Shown here piece after piece: positions 18,181 to 27,501 of a DNA stretch of 64,000 nucleotides. Position 1 is the first letter of the stretch, and each line of letters opens with the position of its first letter. The position numbers and the translations under genes were made by a program. Location of the stretch: NCBI GenBank assembly GCA_963726765.1, contig CAVSDH010000010.1:124001-188000 (forward strand), given 5' to 3'. The notes under the pieces are model-generated. The model saw only the letters and a program-made list of their open reading frames with translations. It had not been told where the DNA came from and did no database searches. The stretch comes from CAIWHR01 sp963726765. GTDB taxonomy: Bacteria > Pseudomonadota > Gammaproteobacteria > Burkholderiales > Casimicrobiaceae.

Positions 18181-18720
18181 CTAGGGGTAGAGATCGGCCG
18201 CCGCGAGCGGCATGCCCACGGCGTCCTTCGCGTTCAGGATAGGCGCGGAATTCGGCCAGGCGATCGCCAGCGCCGGATCGCTCCACAGCAGCGTTCTTTC
18301 GTGCTCGGGATGCCAGTAGTCGGTCGTCTTGTAGAGAAAATCCGCTCCGTCCGACAGCACCATGAACCCGTGGGCGAACCCGGGAGGAATCCAAAGGAGC
18401 GTCCGGTTCTCCGCCGACAGCACGATGCCGACCCAGCGGCCGAACGTGGGCGAGCTCCGGCGCAGATCCACGGCAACGTCGAAGACCGCGCCGACAACGC
18501 AGCGGACGAGCTTGCCTTGCGCGTGCTCGATCTGGTAATGGAGGCCGCGCAGCACCCCGCGCTTCGAATGCGAATGATTGTCCTGCACGAACGACGCCTC
18601 GATTCCATGCTCTGTCAGAGCACGCGCGTTCCAGCTTTCGAAGAAGGATCCGCGGTCGTCGGTGAAGACCCGCGGCTCTATGCGCTTGACGTCCGGTATC
18701 GCGGTGGGCGCGACGTTCAT
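18181..18720 (-). CDS. rfbC: dTDP-4-dehydrorhamnose 3,5-epimerase
   Basis: Cupin-fold epimerase of dTDP-4-keto-6-deoxyglucose, third step to dTDP-rhamnose. It has 179 residues, and the catalytic His lies in RGLHYQ with typical DDRGSFFES, QDNHSHSKRGVLRG and PPGFAHGFMVLSD blocks. The ATG at 18720 overlaps the rfbA stop as ATGA. Confidence 0.96.
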   Translation of the reverse strand: MNVAPTAIPDVKRIEPRVFTDDRGSFFESWNARALTEHGIEASFVQDNHSHSKRGVLRGLHYQIEHAQGKLVRCVVGAVFDVAVDLRRSSPTFGRWVGIVLSAENRTLLWIPPGFAHGFMVLSDGADFLYKTTDYWHPEHERTLLWSDPALAIAWPNSAPILNAKDAVGMPLAAADLYP

Positions 18721-19607
18721 CGGAAGCGGACGTTCGGCTCGCGAAGCAGCGCAAGGAGATACTGGCCGTAGCCGTTCTTCGCCATCGCCGTGCCGAGCCT
18801 CTCGACATCGGCCGCACTGATGTAGCCCAGCCGGTACGCTATCTCCTCGGGGCACGCGATCTTCAGGCCCTGCCGGCGCTCGATGGTCGCGATGTACTGC
18901 GATGCTTCGAGCAGCGATTCGTGCGTCCCGGTGTCGAGCCATGCCATGCCCCGCCCCATCACTTCGCAGCCGAGCTCCCGTCGATCGAGATACACCTTGT
19001 TGACGTCGGTGATTTCGAGTTCTCCGCGCGCGGAAGGCGCGAGATGCGCGGCCACGTCCAGTACGCGGTTGTCGTAGAAGTACATGCCCGTGACGGCATA
19101 CCGCGACTTCGGCGACTTCGGCTTTTCCTCCAGCGAAATCACGCGTCCCGACGCATCGAACTCCGCGACACCGTACCGCTCGGGATCGGCGACCGGATAG
19201 GCGAATATCGTCGCGCCCTCTTTGCGTTGGCTCGCCCGCGCGAGCTGGACGGAGAGATCGTGACCGTAAAAGATATTGTCGCCAAGTACCAGCGCACACG
19301 CATCGGTACCGACGAACTCGCGCCCGACGACGAACGCCTGCGCGATGCCTCCGGGAGCGGGCTGCACCGCGTACGAAAGGCTCAACCCCCACTTGGAACC
19401 ATCGCCCAGCAGCTGTGCGAAGCGCGGCGTGTCCTCGGGCGTCGATATGAGCAGGATGTCGCGGATCCCGGCGAGCATCAGCGTCGACAGCGGATAGTAG
19501 ATCATCGGCTTGTCGTAGACCGGCAGGAGTTGCTTCGAGACGACCTGCGTGACCGGGAACAGGCGCGTGCCCGATCCGCCGGCGAGGATGATGCCCTTTC
19601 GTGTCAT
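18717..19607 (-). CDS. rfbA: Glucose-1-phosphate thymidylyltransferase
   Basis: First committed step of dTDP-rhamnose synthesis: glucose-1-phosphate plus dTTP to dTDP-glucose. The 296 residues carry the nucleotidyltransferase signature GGSGTRLFPVT, the SKQLLPVYDKPMIYYP block, and LGDNIFYGHDL. It overlaps rfbC by four bases and lies 16 bases after rfbB. Confidence 0.97.
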   Translation of the reverse strand: MTRKGIILAGGSGTRLFPVTQVVSKQLLPVYDKPMIYYPLSTLMLAGIRDILLISTPEDTPRFAQLLGDGSKWGLSLSYAVQPAPGGIAQAFVVGREFVGTDACALVLGDNIFYGHDLSVQLARASQRKEGATIFAYPVADPERYGVAEFDASGRVISLEEKPKSPKSRYAVTGMYFYDNRVLDVAAHLAPSARGELEITDVNKVYLDRRELGCEVMGRGMAWLDTGTHESLLEASQYIATIERRQGLKIACPEEIAYRLGYISAADVERLGTAMAKNGYGQYLLALLREPNVRFR

Positions 19608-19623
19608 CGGGCTGCGCCAGGTC

Positions 19624-20682
19624 TCATGCGGCGGTCGTCGCGTAATTCAGCGCGATCCATTTCTGGTACTCGCCGCTCGTCACCGCGGCGAGCCAGTCGC
19701 CGTTGTCGAGATACCACTGGACCGTCCTGCGCATTCCCGTCGCGAACGTTTCCGCAGGTGCCCAGTGAAGCTCATGCCGGATCTTCGACGCGTCGATGGC
19801 GTAACGGCGGTCGTGCCCGGGCCGGTCCGTCACAAAGGTGACCTGCGACGCGTAGTCTCGCCCGGGCCGCAATTCGGCAAGGATTTCGCAGATCGTCCGC
19901 ACGACCACCAGATTCGCCATCTCGGCACTTCCACCCACGGCGTACGTCTCGCCCGGCCGTCCGCCGGCCAGCGTCGTCCGGATCGCCGCGCAATGATCGC
20001 CCACGTAGAGCCAGTCGCGCACGTTGCCGCCGTCTCCGTAGACCGGAAGCGGCTTGCCGGCAAGCGCGTTGACGATCATCAGCGGAATCAGCTTCTCGGG
20101 AAACTGCCGCGGGCCATAATTGTTGGAGCAGTTCGTGGTGATGACCGGCAACCCGTAGGTGTGATGCCACGCACGGACGAGATGGTCGGATGCCGCCTTC
20201 GATGCCGAATACGGGCTGTTGGGCGCGTACGGCGTGGATTCCGAAAACGCCGGATCGCCGGGTCCGAGCGAGCCGTAGACCTCGTCCGTCGACACATGCA
20301 GAAATCGAAACGCGTCGCGCTCGCGGTCGGGGAGCGCGCGCCACCACGCGTGCACCGTTTCCAGCATCGCGAACGTGCCGACGACGTTGGTGGCGATGAA
20401 GTCCGCCGGACCGTGAATCGAGCGATCGACGTGACTTTCCGCCGCGAAATTCACGATCGCCCGCGGACGGTGCCGCGCGAGCAGCGTCGCAAGGAGCGCC
20501 CGATCGCCGATGTCGCCGCGGACGAACACATGACGCGCATCGCCGGCGAGCGTCGTGAGATTCCCGAGATTTCCCGCGTAAGTGAGCTTGTCGACGTTGA
20601 CGACCGGCTCACCTTCCGCTGCCAGCCAGTCGAGCACGAAATTGGCGCCGATAAAACCGGCCCCGCCGGTGACGAGGATCAT
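19624..20682 (-). CDS. rfbB: dTDP-glucose 4,6-dehydratase
   Basis: Converts dTDP-glucose to dTDP-4-keto-6-deoxyglucose with bound NAD. It is an extended SDR with GGAGFIGANF at the very N-terminus, HVSTDEVYGSL, catalytic Y-x-x-x-K (YSASKAASD) and the NNYGPRQFPEKLIP substrate block. I chose ATG 20682 (MILVTGG), giving 352 residues, rather than the in-frame ATG 20739. A TAAAAT hexamer at 20748-20743 would sit almost on the longer start but would give about a 54-base leader for the shorter one. It is first in the rhamnose gene set. Confidence 0.95.
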   Translation of the reverse strand: MILVTGGAGFIGANFVLDWLAAEGEPVVNVDKLTYAGNLGNLTTLAGDARHVFVRGDIGDRALLATLLARHRPRAIVNFAAESHVDRSIHGPADFIATNVVGTFAMLETVHAWWRALPDRERDAFRFLHVSTDEVYGSLGPGDPAFSESTPYAPNSPYSASKAASDHLVRAWHHTYGLPVITTNCSNNYGPRQFPEKLIPLMIVNALAGKPLPVYGDGGNVRDWLYVGDHCAAIRTTLAGGRPGETYAVGGSAEMANLVVVRTICEILAELRPGRDYASQVTFVTDRPGHDRRYAIDASKIRHELHWAPAETFATGMRRTVQWYLDNGDWLAAVTSGEYQKWIALNYATTAA

Positions 20683-20762
20683 GTTGGAAGCAGGGGTGCG
20701 TAACGAATGGACCGCGCCTCGCGCGATCTCGGCAGACATGAAATTTTACCATTCGACTCCAT

Positions 20763-21764
20763 TCAGGCCGGAACCTTGAAATACTGGCGGTACCAAGCGA
20801 CAAACCGTGCGAGCCCCTCTGCGAGCGGCGTCGACGGCGCGAATCCGGTGAGGGCGGACAGTCGATCGATCGCCGCATATGTCTCCCGAATGTCACCGGG
20901 CTGCATCGGTGCGTACTCCTTGATCGCCGGACGGCCGAGCAGCCCGGCGAGTGTCGAGATGAAGACTTCGAGGTCTACGGATTCGTGATTGCCGATGTTG
21001 TAGATCGCGTAGGGCGCGCCGTCGGCGTCCGCGGCGGGCGGCTTGTCGAGCACGCGCACGACGCCTTCGACGATGTCGCCGACGTAGGTGAAATCTCGGC
21101 GCATGCGGCCGTCGTTGAACACGCGAATCGGCTGGCCGGCGAGGATCGCCCGAGTGAACAACATGGGCGCCATGTCGGGCCGGCCCCAGGGCCCGTAGAC
21201 GGTGAAGAAACGCAGGCCGGTCGTCGGCAGCCGGTAGAGGTGGCTGTAGCTGTGCGCGATGAGCTCATTTGCCTTCTTGGTCGCCCCGTAGAGGCTGACC
21301 GGATGATCCACGCTCTGGTCCTCGGAGAACGGCAGCGCGTGGTTCGCGCCGTAGACGCTCGACGACGACGCGTAGACGAGGTGCGCGACGCGGGCATGGC
21401 GGCAGCCTTCGACGACCTGTCCGAAGGCCACGAGGTTGTTGACGATGTACGCACCGGGATTCGCGAGCGAATGGCGGACTCCCGGCTGCGCCGCGAGGTG
21501 GATTACGTCGGTGAATCCGCCGTGACGAAAGAGCGCGGCCGTCGCCTGCGCGTCCGCGAGATCGACGCGCTCGAACGTGAAGCGCGGGTGCCCCAGCAGG
21601 CGCGCGAGCCGGGCTTCCTTCAACGCGACGTCGTAGTAGGGATCGAGATCGTCGACGCCCGCGACGGCGATGCCGTCCGCGAGCAGACGCTCGGCAACGT
21701 GCATGCCGATGAAGCCGGCGGCGCCGGTGACCAGCACGTTCCGGGACGGTCCCGCGGAGCTCAT
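20763..21764 (-). CDS. NAD-dependent epimerase, UDP-glucuronate 4-epimerase type
   Basis: Extended SDR of 333 residues. It has GAAGFIGMHVAERLL, the DDLDPYYDVALK segment that marks the UDP-glucuronate epimerase subgroup, YASSSSVYG, catalytic Y-x-x-x-K (YGATKKANE) and RFFTVYGPWGRPDM. The likely product is UDP-galacturonate for surface polysaccharide or LPS core. Start ATG 21764 overlaps the stop of the upstream glycosyltransferase (ATGA); the open frame extends a little further 5' but only inside that gene. The substrate is inferred from subgroup motifs, not shown. Confidence 0.88.
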   Translation of the reverse strand: MSSAGPSRNVLVTGAAGFIGMHVAERLLADGIAVAGVDDLDPYYDVALKEARLARLLGHPRFTFERVDLADAQATAALFRHGGFTDVIHLAAQPGVRHSLANPGAYIVNNLVAFGQVVEGCRHARVAHLVYASSSSVYGANHALPFSEDQSVDHPVSLYGATKKANELIAHSYSHLYRLPTTGLRFFTVYGPWGRPDMAPMLFTRAILAGQPIRVFNDGRMRRDFTYVGDIVEGVVRVLDKPPAADADGAPYAIYNIGNHESVDLEVFISTLAGLLGRPAIKEYAPMQPGDIRETYAAIDRLSALTGFAPSTPLAEGLARFVAWYRQYFKVPA

Positions 21765-22522
21765 TTCCTGGCCTCCGCCTGCAGGGCGCGGAGCTTTGCA
21801 TACTTGAGAAAGCTGTTCTGGCACCCGATCGCGATGTGAACGAAGCCGGCGACCCCGTCGAGAAAGCCGAGTCTGAGGAAGTAGAAACGGACGAACCGCA
21901 CGAGCGGCGCTGCAACCAGGCGCACGACGCCCGCACGCTCGCCGCGTGCGTTCATCGCCATCGCCTGCAGTGTCGTGTAGCTGTTCTGCTTGGCGAGATA
22001 GGCGTCCAGCGATTCGGCCGACGCATGCAAAAGGTCTCCCGACAGGCTCGCGACGGGCCCGTCGGCAAGCACGTGCTCATGCACGGCGTCCGCAGACCAG
22101 CGCGCACGGCGCCGGTCGAACAGCCGCACGTTCCAGTCCGGATAGCCTTCGCCGTGCCCCAGCCAGCGGCCGAGAAATCGATTGCGGCGCGCGCATGCAT
22201 AGGCGACCGCTCGCGGCGCCGCGATTTCCCTCGCGATGGATGCGGCCAGTTCGGGCGACACGCGCTCGTCGGCGTCAAGGCACAGCACCCAGTCGTGCGC
22301 AGCCTCGCCGATCGCGAAATTCTTTTGCGCGCCGAAGCCGGGCCAGTCGCGCTCGATCACGCGCGCGCCGAGGCGCCGCGCGACATCCACGGTATCATCT
22401 CGGCTGCCGGAATCGACGACGATCGCCTCGCCGGCGAACGCAGCCGACGCGAGGCACTCCGCGATCTCGCCAGCGGCATCGCGCGTGATGACACAAAGAC
22501 TCAAGGGAAGCGGCCCGGACAT
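21761..22522 (-). CDS. Family 2 glycosyltransferase, WaaE/KdtX-like
   Basis: Cytoplasmic-face glycosyltransferase of 253 residues, probably acting on the LPS inner core. The GT2 fold is seen in LSLCVITRD, AIVVDSGSRDDTV, GFGAQKNFA and the D-x-D block LCLDADER. The WNVRLFDRRRARW and VHEHV blocks are typical of WaaE (a beta-1,4-glucosyltransferase adding to heptose I in enterics). The C-terminus has a hydrophobic helix around FVRFYFLRLGFLDG. It is coupled to the epimerase gene downstream and divergent from waaC, which fits a core-oligosaccharide role. Confidence 0.88.
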   Translation of the reverse strand: MSGPLPLSLCVITRDAAGEIAECLASAAFAGEAIVVDSGSRDDTVDVARRLGARVIERDWPGFGAQKNFAIGEAAHDWVLCLDADERVSPELAASIAREIAAPRAVAYACARRNRFLGRWLGHGEGYPDWNVRLFDRRRARWSADAVHEHVLADGPVASLSGDLLHASAESLDAYLAKQNSYTTLQAMAMNARGERAGVVRLVAAPLVRFVRFYFLRLGFLDGVAGFVHIAIGCQNSFLKYAKLRALQAEARK

Positions 22523-22636
22523 GCGCGTAGCGTTGGTAGTACCCTGGGTTCCGCGCTTCGGTGGACTGCGCGCATTCTACGGGGTTTCCGTCCGAATGGC
22601 CGTCTGCGACGCGACCGACATCGTCTTTCGCAGCTC

Positions 22637-23614
22637 ATGAGCGCCGTGCTCGTCGTTCGACCGTCCTCGCTGGGCGACATCGTTCATGCGCTTTCGCTGG
22701 TCGCCGACATTCGCGCGCATCGTCGCGATCTGGCCGTCGACTGGGTCGCCGAGGACGTGTTCGCGCCGCTGGTCGCCCTCGATCCCGGGGTCCGCCGCGT
22801 GATACCCGTGGCGCTGCGGCGATGGCGGCGGCGGCCGCTGGAATCGGCGACATGGCGCGAGGCGGCGGCCTTCCGGCGCGACCTGCGCCGCGACGACTAT
22901 GTCGCCGTGCTCGATTTGCAGGAGCAGGTCAAGGGCGCCTGCCTTGCATGGCTTGCGCGAGGTCCGCGCCACGGACCGGACCGCGCCAGCATCCGCGAGC
23001 CGATCGCGACCCTCGCGCACCAGCATCATCACGCGATCGATCCGAACCAGCACCTGATCGACCGTTGCCGCCAGCTCGCCGCCGCCGCGCTGGGTTATCG
23101 CGCCGACGGCCCGCCGCGGTTTGGCCTTGCAGCGCCGGCACCTGCTGCGGACGCACCGATTCCCGATCGCCCCTATCTCGTCTTCCTGCATGCGACGAGC
23201 CGAGATGACAAGCTGTGGCCCGAGGCGAACTGGCGCGCGCTCATCGACGTCTTCACGCAGTCCGGGTTCGCGATCGTGCTGCCCTGGGGGAATGCGGATG
23301 AACGTGCGCGCAGCGAACGTCTTGCAACCGGCGAGACGGCGGCGAGCGTGCCGCCACGCCAGCCGCTTCCCGCGCTGGCGACACTCCTCGCGCGCGCCGA
23401 ACTGGTGATCGGCGTCGACACCGGCCTCGTGCACCTGGCCGCCGCCCTCGGAACTCCGACCGTCGCGCTGTTCGTCGCTACCGACGCGCGTCTTGCCGGC
23501 GTCGAGCGCGCGAGCGTGCTCGCTCGGGACCTCGGTGGCATCGACATCATCCCGTCCGTCGGCGAGGTGCAGCACGCGGCCGGCGAGCTGCTGCAGCGTG
23601 CGCCGCGTTGCTGA
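22637..23614 (+). CDS. waaC: LPS heptosyltransferase I
   Basis: Adds the first heptose to Kdo2-lipid A on the inner face of the cytoplasmic membrane. It is a GT-B (GT9) enzyme of 325 residues with N-terminal VVRPSSLGDIVHALSL, the central DLQEQVKGA (family: DxQGLxKSA) and the donor-site block GVDTGLVHLAAALGTPTVALF. The open frame begins far upstream on the antisense of the glycosyltransferase; the ATG at 22637 matches the family N-terminus. It is followed after 13 bases by waaA. Confidence 0.94.
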   Translation: MSAVLVVRPSSLGDIVHALSLVADIRAHRRDLAVDWVAEDVFAPLVALDPGVRRVIPVALRRWRRRPLESATWREAAAFRRDLRRDDYVAVLDLQEQVKGACLAWLARGPRHGPDRASIREPIATLAHQHHHAIDPNQHLIDRCRQLAAAALGYRADGPPRFGLAAPAPAADAPIPDRPYLVFLHATSRDDKLWPEANWRALIDVFTQSGFAIVLPWGNADERARSERLATGETAASVPPRQPLPALATLLARAELVIGVDTGLVHLAAALGTPTVALFVATDARLAGVERASVLARDLGGIDIIPSVGEVQHAAGELLQRAPRC

Positions 23615-23627
23615 CATCGCGCAGCCA

Positions 23628-24942
23628 ATGATCCGACGGCTCTACACCGTTCTCGTTTACATCGTCCTTCCTCTTCTGCCTGTGCGGCTTTGGTGGCGCG
23701 GCCGCAAGGAGCGAGGTTACCGCGAACGAATCGGCGAACGCTTCGGCAGGTACGAAGGGACTCGAGCACCGCAGCAACCCGTGGTCTGGATTCACGCGGT
23801 TTCGCTCGGCGAAACGCGCGCGTGCGTTCCGCTGGTCGACCGCGTGAAACGAGCGTTCCCGGCAGCGACCGTCCTCGTCACCCACATGACGGCGACGGGC
23901 CGCGAGGCGGGACGCGCGCTGTTCGGCGAGCGTGTCGCGCAGGCCTGGCTGCCCTACGACGCGCCCTTCGCCGTGCGCGCGTTCCTGCGACACTGGAGGC
24001 CGGTGGCGGGTCTCATCATGGAAACGGAGCTGTGGCCCAACGTCGTGGCCGTTTCCGCCGCCGAGGCCATCCCGCTGTTTCTCGTCAACGCGCGCCTGTC
24101 GGCACGTTCGGCGGCCGGATACGCCCGCGTGCCGTCGCTCGTGCGACCGATGCTGGCGGCACTCACGGGCGTTGCTGCGCAAACGGAAGCCGATGGCGAA
24201 CGGCTGGCGGCATTGGGCGCCCGGGCGCCGGTCGTCGACCGGCAATCTCAAATTCGACCTCGAAATTCCCGATGCAGCGCTGGCACTCGCGCGCGAGTTT
24301 CGCGCGCGATTCGGGGAGTCGCGCCCGACGTGGGTGGCAGGTTCGACACGCGACGGCGAGGAGGCGCTGATTCTCGACGCGCTTGCGCGCTCGCCGCTGC
24401 CCCAATCTACGCTCACTGTCATCGTGCCGCGCCATCCGCAGCGCTTCGCGGCCGTCGCCGAGCTCCTGCGCCAGCGAGGCGTCCCTTTCGTGGCGCGGAG
24501 CACGAATGCACCGGTCACCGCCGAAATCGCCGTGGTCCTCGGCGATTCGATGGGCGAGCTGCCCGCCTATTACGCGGCGGCCGACGTCGCGTTCGTCGGT
24601 GGCAGCTTGCTGCCGTTCGGCGCGCACACGCTCATCGAGCCGCTGGCCGTGGGCACGCCCGTGCTGATCGGGCCGCACACGTTCAATTTCGCCGAAGCGA
24701 CAGCCAACGCCCTCGCCGCCGGCGCGGCGCGCGAGGTGGCCGACGCCGATCAGCTGGTGCGGACGGTTGCCGCGCTCATCGCGGATCCGCCGGCGCGGGC
24801 GGCGATGCGCGATGCAGCGCTCGCGTTCCGCGCGGCGCACCGGGGCGCTGCGGATCGCCTCTGGGCGTGGCTTCGACCGCAGATCGATGCGGCGCTGGCG
24901 ACGCAACCAGGGATTCCCGGGAGACGGGAGGACAGCGCGTGA
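23628..24942 (+). CDS. waaA: Kdo transferase WaaA (frameshifted)
   Basis: Transfers Kdo from CMP-Kdo to lipid IVA; essential in most Gram-negatives. The N-terminal part has the membrane-anchoring helix (LYTVLVYIVLPLLPVRL), then ERFGRY, WIHAVSLGETRA, TATGREAG and METELWPNV. After LGARAPVV the frame breaks. Deleting one base near 24234-24237 (GTCGTC-G-ACC) joins it to TGNLKFDLEIP and then to the C-terminal donor domain (VVLGDSMGELPAYYAAAD, GTPVLIGPHTFNF). The restored length is about 437 residues, normal for the family. Since loss would normally be lethal, I read the break as a sequence error. The stop abuts the convergent tolC stop. Confidence 0.9.
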
Positions 24943-26290
24943 TCAGCCCCGCAGCTGCCGGTTGATCTCTTCGAGGTCGCTGTCCGTCAGCGTGCCGATC
25001 GCCGCCTTGAGCCGAAGCGCACCGATGAAGTAGCTGAAATAGGCCTGCGCCAAGTCCCGCCGCGTCGAGTACACGTTCTGCTGCACCGTCAGCACGTCGA
25101 GGAAGGTACGCACACCGACCTCCTGCCCGAGCACGTTGGACTGGTAGGCGGACTCCGCCGAAAGCAATGCCTGCTCGAAGGCCTTTACCGACGCCACCGC
25201 GCTGACCACGCCGGTGTAACCGGTCTGCGCCAGCGTGAACGCGGTGCGTCGCGCGAACTCGAGGTCCTGGCGCGCCCTGTCCTGCAGCGCGATCGCCTGG
25301 CGCACCTGCGATTCGACGGCGCCGCCCTGGTAGATCGGGACGGCAAGCTGCAATCCGACGATGCCCTGTGTCGAGTAGTTGGTGAAACCCAGGCTCACCG
25401 AGGCGCCGGCGGAGTTGACATACGAATAGCTGGCGACGAGGTCGAGCGTCGGATAGTGCCCCGCCTTCGCGCGGTCGATCTGCAGCGTGGCGATGTCGTA
25501 GTTCTTTTCCGAGACCTTGACGTTGAGGTTGTCCGTGCGCGAGCGGTCGATCCAGAACTGGAGGTTGTTCGGGTTCCGGGGACACCGGCTTCAGCCCCGG
25601 ACCCACGCGCTTCAGCTCTTTCGGGAATCGGCCGATGATCGCGCGCAGCGCCGTCACCTTGTTGTCGTAGTCGTTGCGGGTCGCGATTTCCTGCGCCACG
25701 ATCTGGTCGTACTTGGCCTGCGCTTCGTTGGTGTCCGTGATGGTCGCGACGCCGACCTCGAAATTGCGCTTGGCCTGGGCGAGCGATTCGACCACGGCCT
25801 TCTTCTGGCTGTCCGCCAGCTCGACGTTGAACTGGGCGAGCAGAACGTCGAAGTACGCGACGGCCACCCGAAGGATCAGGTCCTGCCGCGCGAGCTCGAG
25901 CACGTCGTTCGACTGCGCGACCTGCTGCTTGGCCTGATCGAGCGCGACGATGTTCTGGTAGCGGAACAGGGGCTGCGAGGCCGATACCAGCGCATTGTAT
26001 TGCGTGTAGCCATGCGAGATATCGGTCTGCGGATCGGTCTTGACCGTCGCGTCGTACTGGTTCCGGGATGCGCCGGCCGACGCCGAGGCGAACGGCAGGA
26101 GCCCGGCCCGCGCCTGCGGAACCGCTTCCTGCGTCGCCTGCCAATTGGCCTGCGCGGACGCGATCGCGGGATCGTTCGTCACCGCCTCGCGATAAATCTG
26201 CATCAGATCCTCGCCGCGGACGGGGGCCGACAGGGAAATGGCCACGAGCGCGGCGTAGAGCGCAAGGGCAAGGGGCGGTCGAATCGACAT
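24943..26290 (-). CDS. tolC: TolC-family outer-membrane channel (frameshifted)
   Basis: Trimeric outer-membrane exit duct for RND and type I export. A signal peptide ends near VRG-E. The helical domain includes YREAVTNDPAIASAQA near the N-terminus, the first half of the barrel (SASQPLFRY) and long amphipathic coiled helices. At GLKPVSPEP the frame breaks; removing one base near 25571-25573 restores NNLQFWID and the second repeat, ending in VGVRTFLDVLTVQQNVYSTRRDL. The restored protein is about 448 residues. Start chosen at 26290 (MSIRPP) with GGAA upstream; ATG 26317 or 26308 is possible. The RND pump and adaptor lie 1.2 kb upstream on the same strand, separated by two small genes. Confidence 0.9.
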
Positions 26291-26353
26291 GGGGGTTCCG
26301 TTGTTCATGCGGGTCATTCTTGGTCATCGGGTTACGGATTCCGGCATTCGGGA

Positions 26354-26680
26354 TCAATAGCGCTTCATCGCAGGATCGACTGCGATGGCCCATTCCTCGA
26401 CGCCGCCGCGCAGATTGCGGACGTCCCGGAATCCGCCCTGCATCAGCATCGCCGCGGCGTGCCAGCTGCGGTTGCCGTGGTGGCACACGATCACCAGCGG
26501 TTGCTCGTGCGGCACTTCGTCGATTCGCGCGGCAAGCTCTCCCAGCGGAATCGGCACGGATCCTTCGATCCGGCAGTATTCGAATTCCCAGGGCTCGCGC
26601 ACGTCGATCAGCACGGGCGGCGGCCTGCGGATGTCGGCCCGCCAGCTTCGAAGCTCCGTCGGATCGAGCTCGGGAATCAA
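26354..26680 (-). CDS. Rhodanese-like sulfurtransferase
   Basis: Single-domain rhodanese of 108 residues. The active-site loop is VCHHGNRS with catalytic Cys66, preceded by IDVREPWEF and followed by the GGFRDVRNLRGGVEEWA ending typical of GlpE-like proteins. The likely start is TTG at 26680, whose TTGA overlaps the stop of the methyltransferase gene; no ATG is available. This methyltransferase-rhodanese pair upstream of tolC is a context I recall from other Betaproteobacteria. Its physiological sulfur acceptor cannot be told from sequence. Confidence 0.88.
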   Translation of the reverse strand: MIPELDPTELRSWRADIRRPPPVLIDVREPWEFEYCRIEGSVPIPLGELAARIDEVPHEQPLVIVCHHGNRSWHAAAMLMQGGFRDVRNLRGGVEEWAIAVDPAMKRY

Positions 26681-27327
26681 AACCTGAACCGCGACGGAGC
26701 CGCGGCGTTCCGGAGCGGCGCAATCACGGTCTCGAAGAGGTCCCGCGAGCTCACCGGGCCCGCAGCGGCCCAGCGCACCATCCTCGCCTTCATGGCCGGC
26801 GCTTCGCCGACTACGGCGAACACGCGCCCCCCCGGATTCAGCTGCTCCACGAACGCGTCGGGAAGCACCGGCGTCGAGCCGGTCAGAACGATTGCGTCGT
26901 ACGCGGTCTTTCCCCATCCGCGCGAGCCATCGCCGACCACCGCCTCGACGTCGCGCAGGCCGGCGCGCGCAAGCGACTGCTTCGCGCCGGCCGCCAGCCG
27001 CGGGTCGATCTCCACGCTCGTCACGTGCGCCTTCCGGCTCGCCATCAGCGCGGTGAGGTAACCGCTGCCCGTCCCGATCTCGAGGACGCTCTCGCCGGCC
27101 TGCAGCTTCAGCTCCTGCACGACGCGCGCTTCCATTTTCGGCGTCCACATCCGCTCGCCGCCGGGCAGCGGGATCTCGAGGTCGGCAAAGGCCAGCATCC
27201 GGTACGCTGAAGGAACGAATTCCTCCCGCCGCACGGAGAACAACAGGTCGAGAATTTCCGGATCCAGCACTTCCCACGTGCGGATCTGCTGCTCGACCAT
27301 GTTGAATCGCGCCTGCTCGGTATCCAT
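26677..27327 (-). CDS. Protein-L-isoaspartate O-methyltransferase-like protein
   Basis: A 216-residue SAM-dependent methyltransferase of the PIMT family. Motif I is VLEIGTGSGYLTALMA, followed by VTSVEIDPRL and VVGDGSRGW; the N-terminal EQQIRTWEVLD and FVPSAYRMLAFAD blocks resemble the PIMT subgroup found next to tolC rather than stationary-phase Pcm next to surE/rpoS. True isoaspartate repair activity is not certain. The ATG at 27327 is chosen because the N-terminal extension of the open frame is Cys/Arg-rich and unlike the family. It is coupled to the rhodanese gene. Confidence 0.85.
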   Translation of the reverse strand: MDTEQARFNMVEQQIRTWEVLDPEILDLLFSVRREEFVPSAYRMLAFADLEIPLPGGERMWTPKMEARVVQELKLQAGESVLEIGTGSGYLTALMASRKAHVTSVEIDPRLAAGAKQSLARAGLRDVEAVVGDGSRGWGKTAYDAIVLTGSTPVLPDAFVEQLNPGGRVFAVVGEAPAMKARMVRWAAAGPVSSRDLFETVIAPLRNAAAPSRFRF

Positions 27328-27501
27328 GGGGAATCTGCGTCGGAATTGGGGAGTTGCAAACTCTCGGTAGGTCGAATGGGCCGCCGCAGCGACATGGCAA
27401 CACGAACAGCGCCGACCGGAAACCGATCGAGCCATCAAATGACCCGCGGTCATTTATTATGCAGTCGATCGTCATCGTACGTCAAATGGCTATGATCCGG
27501 T

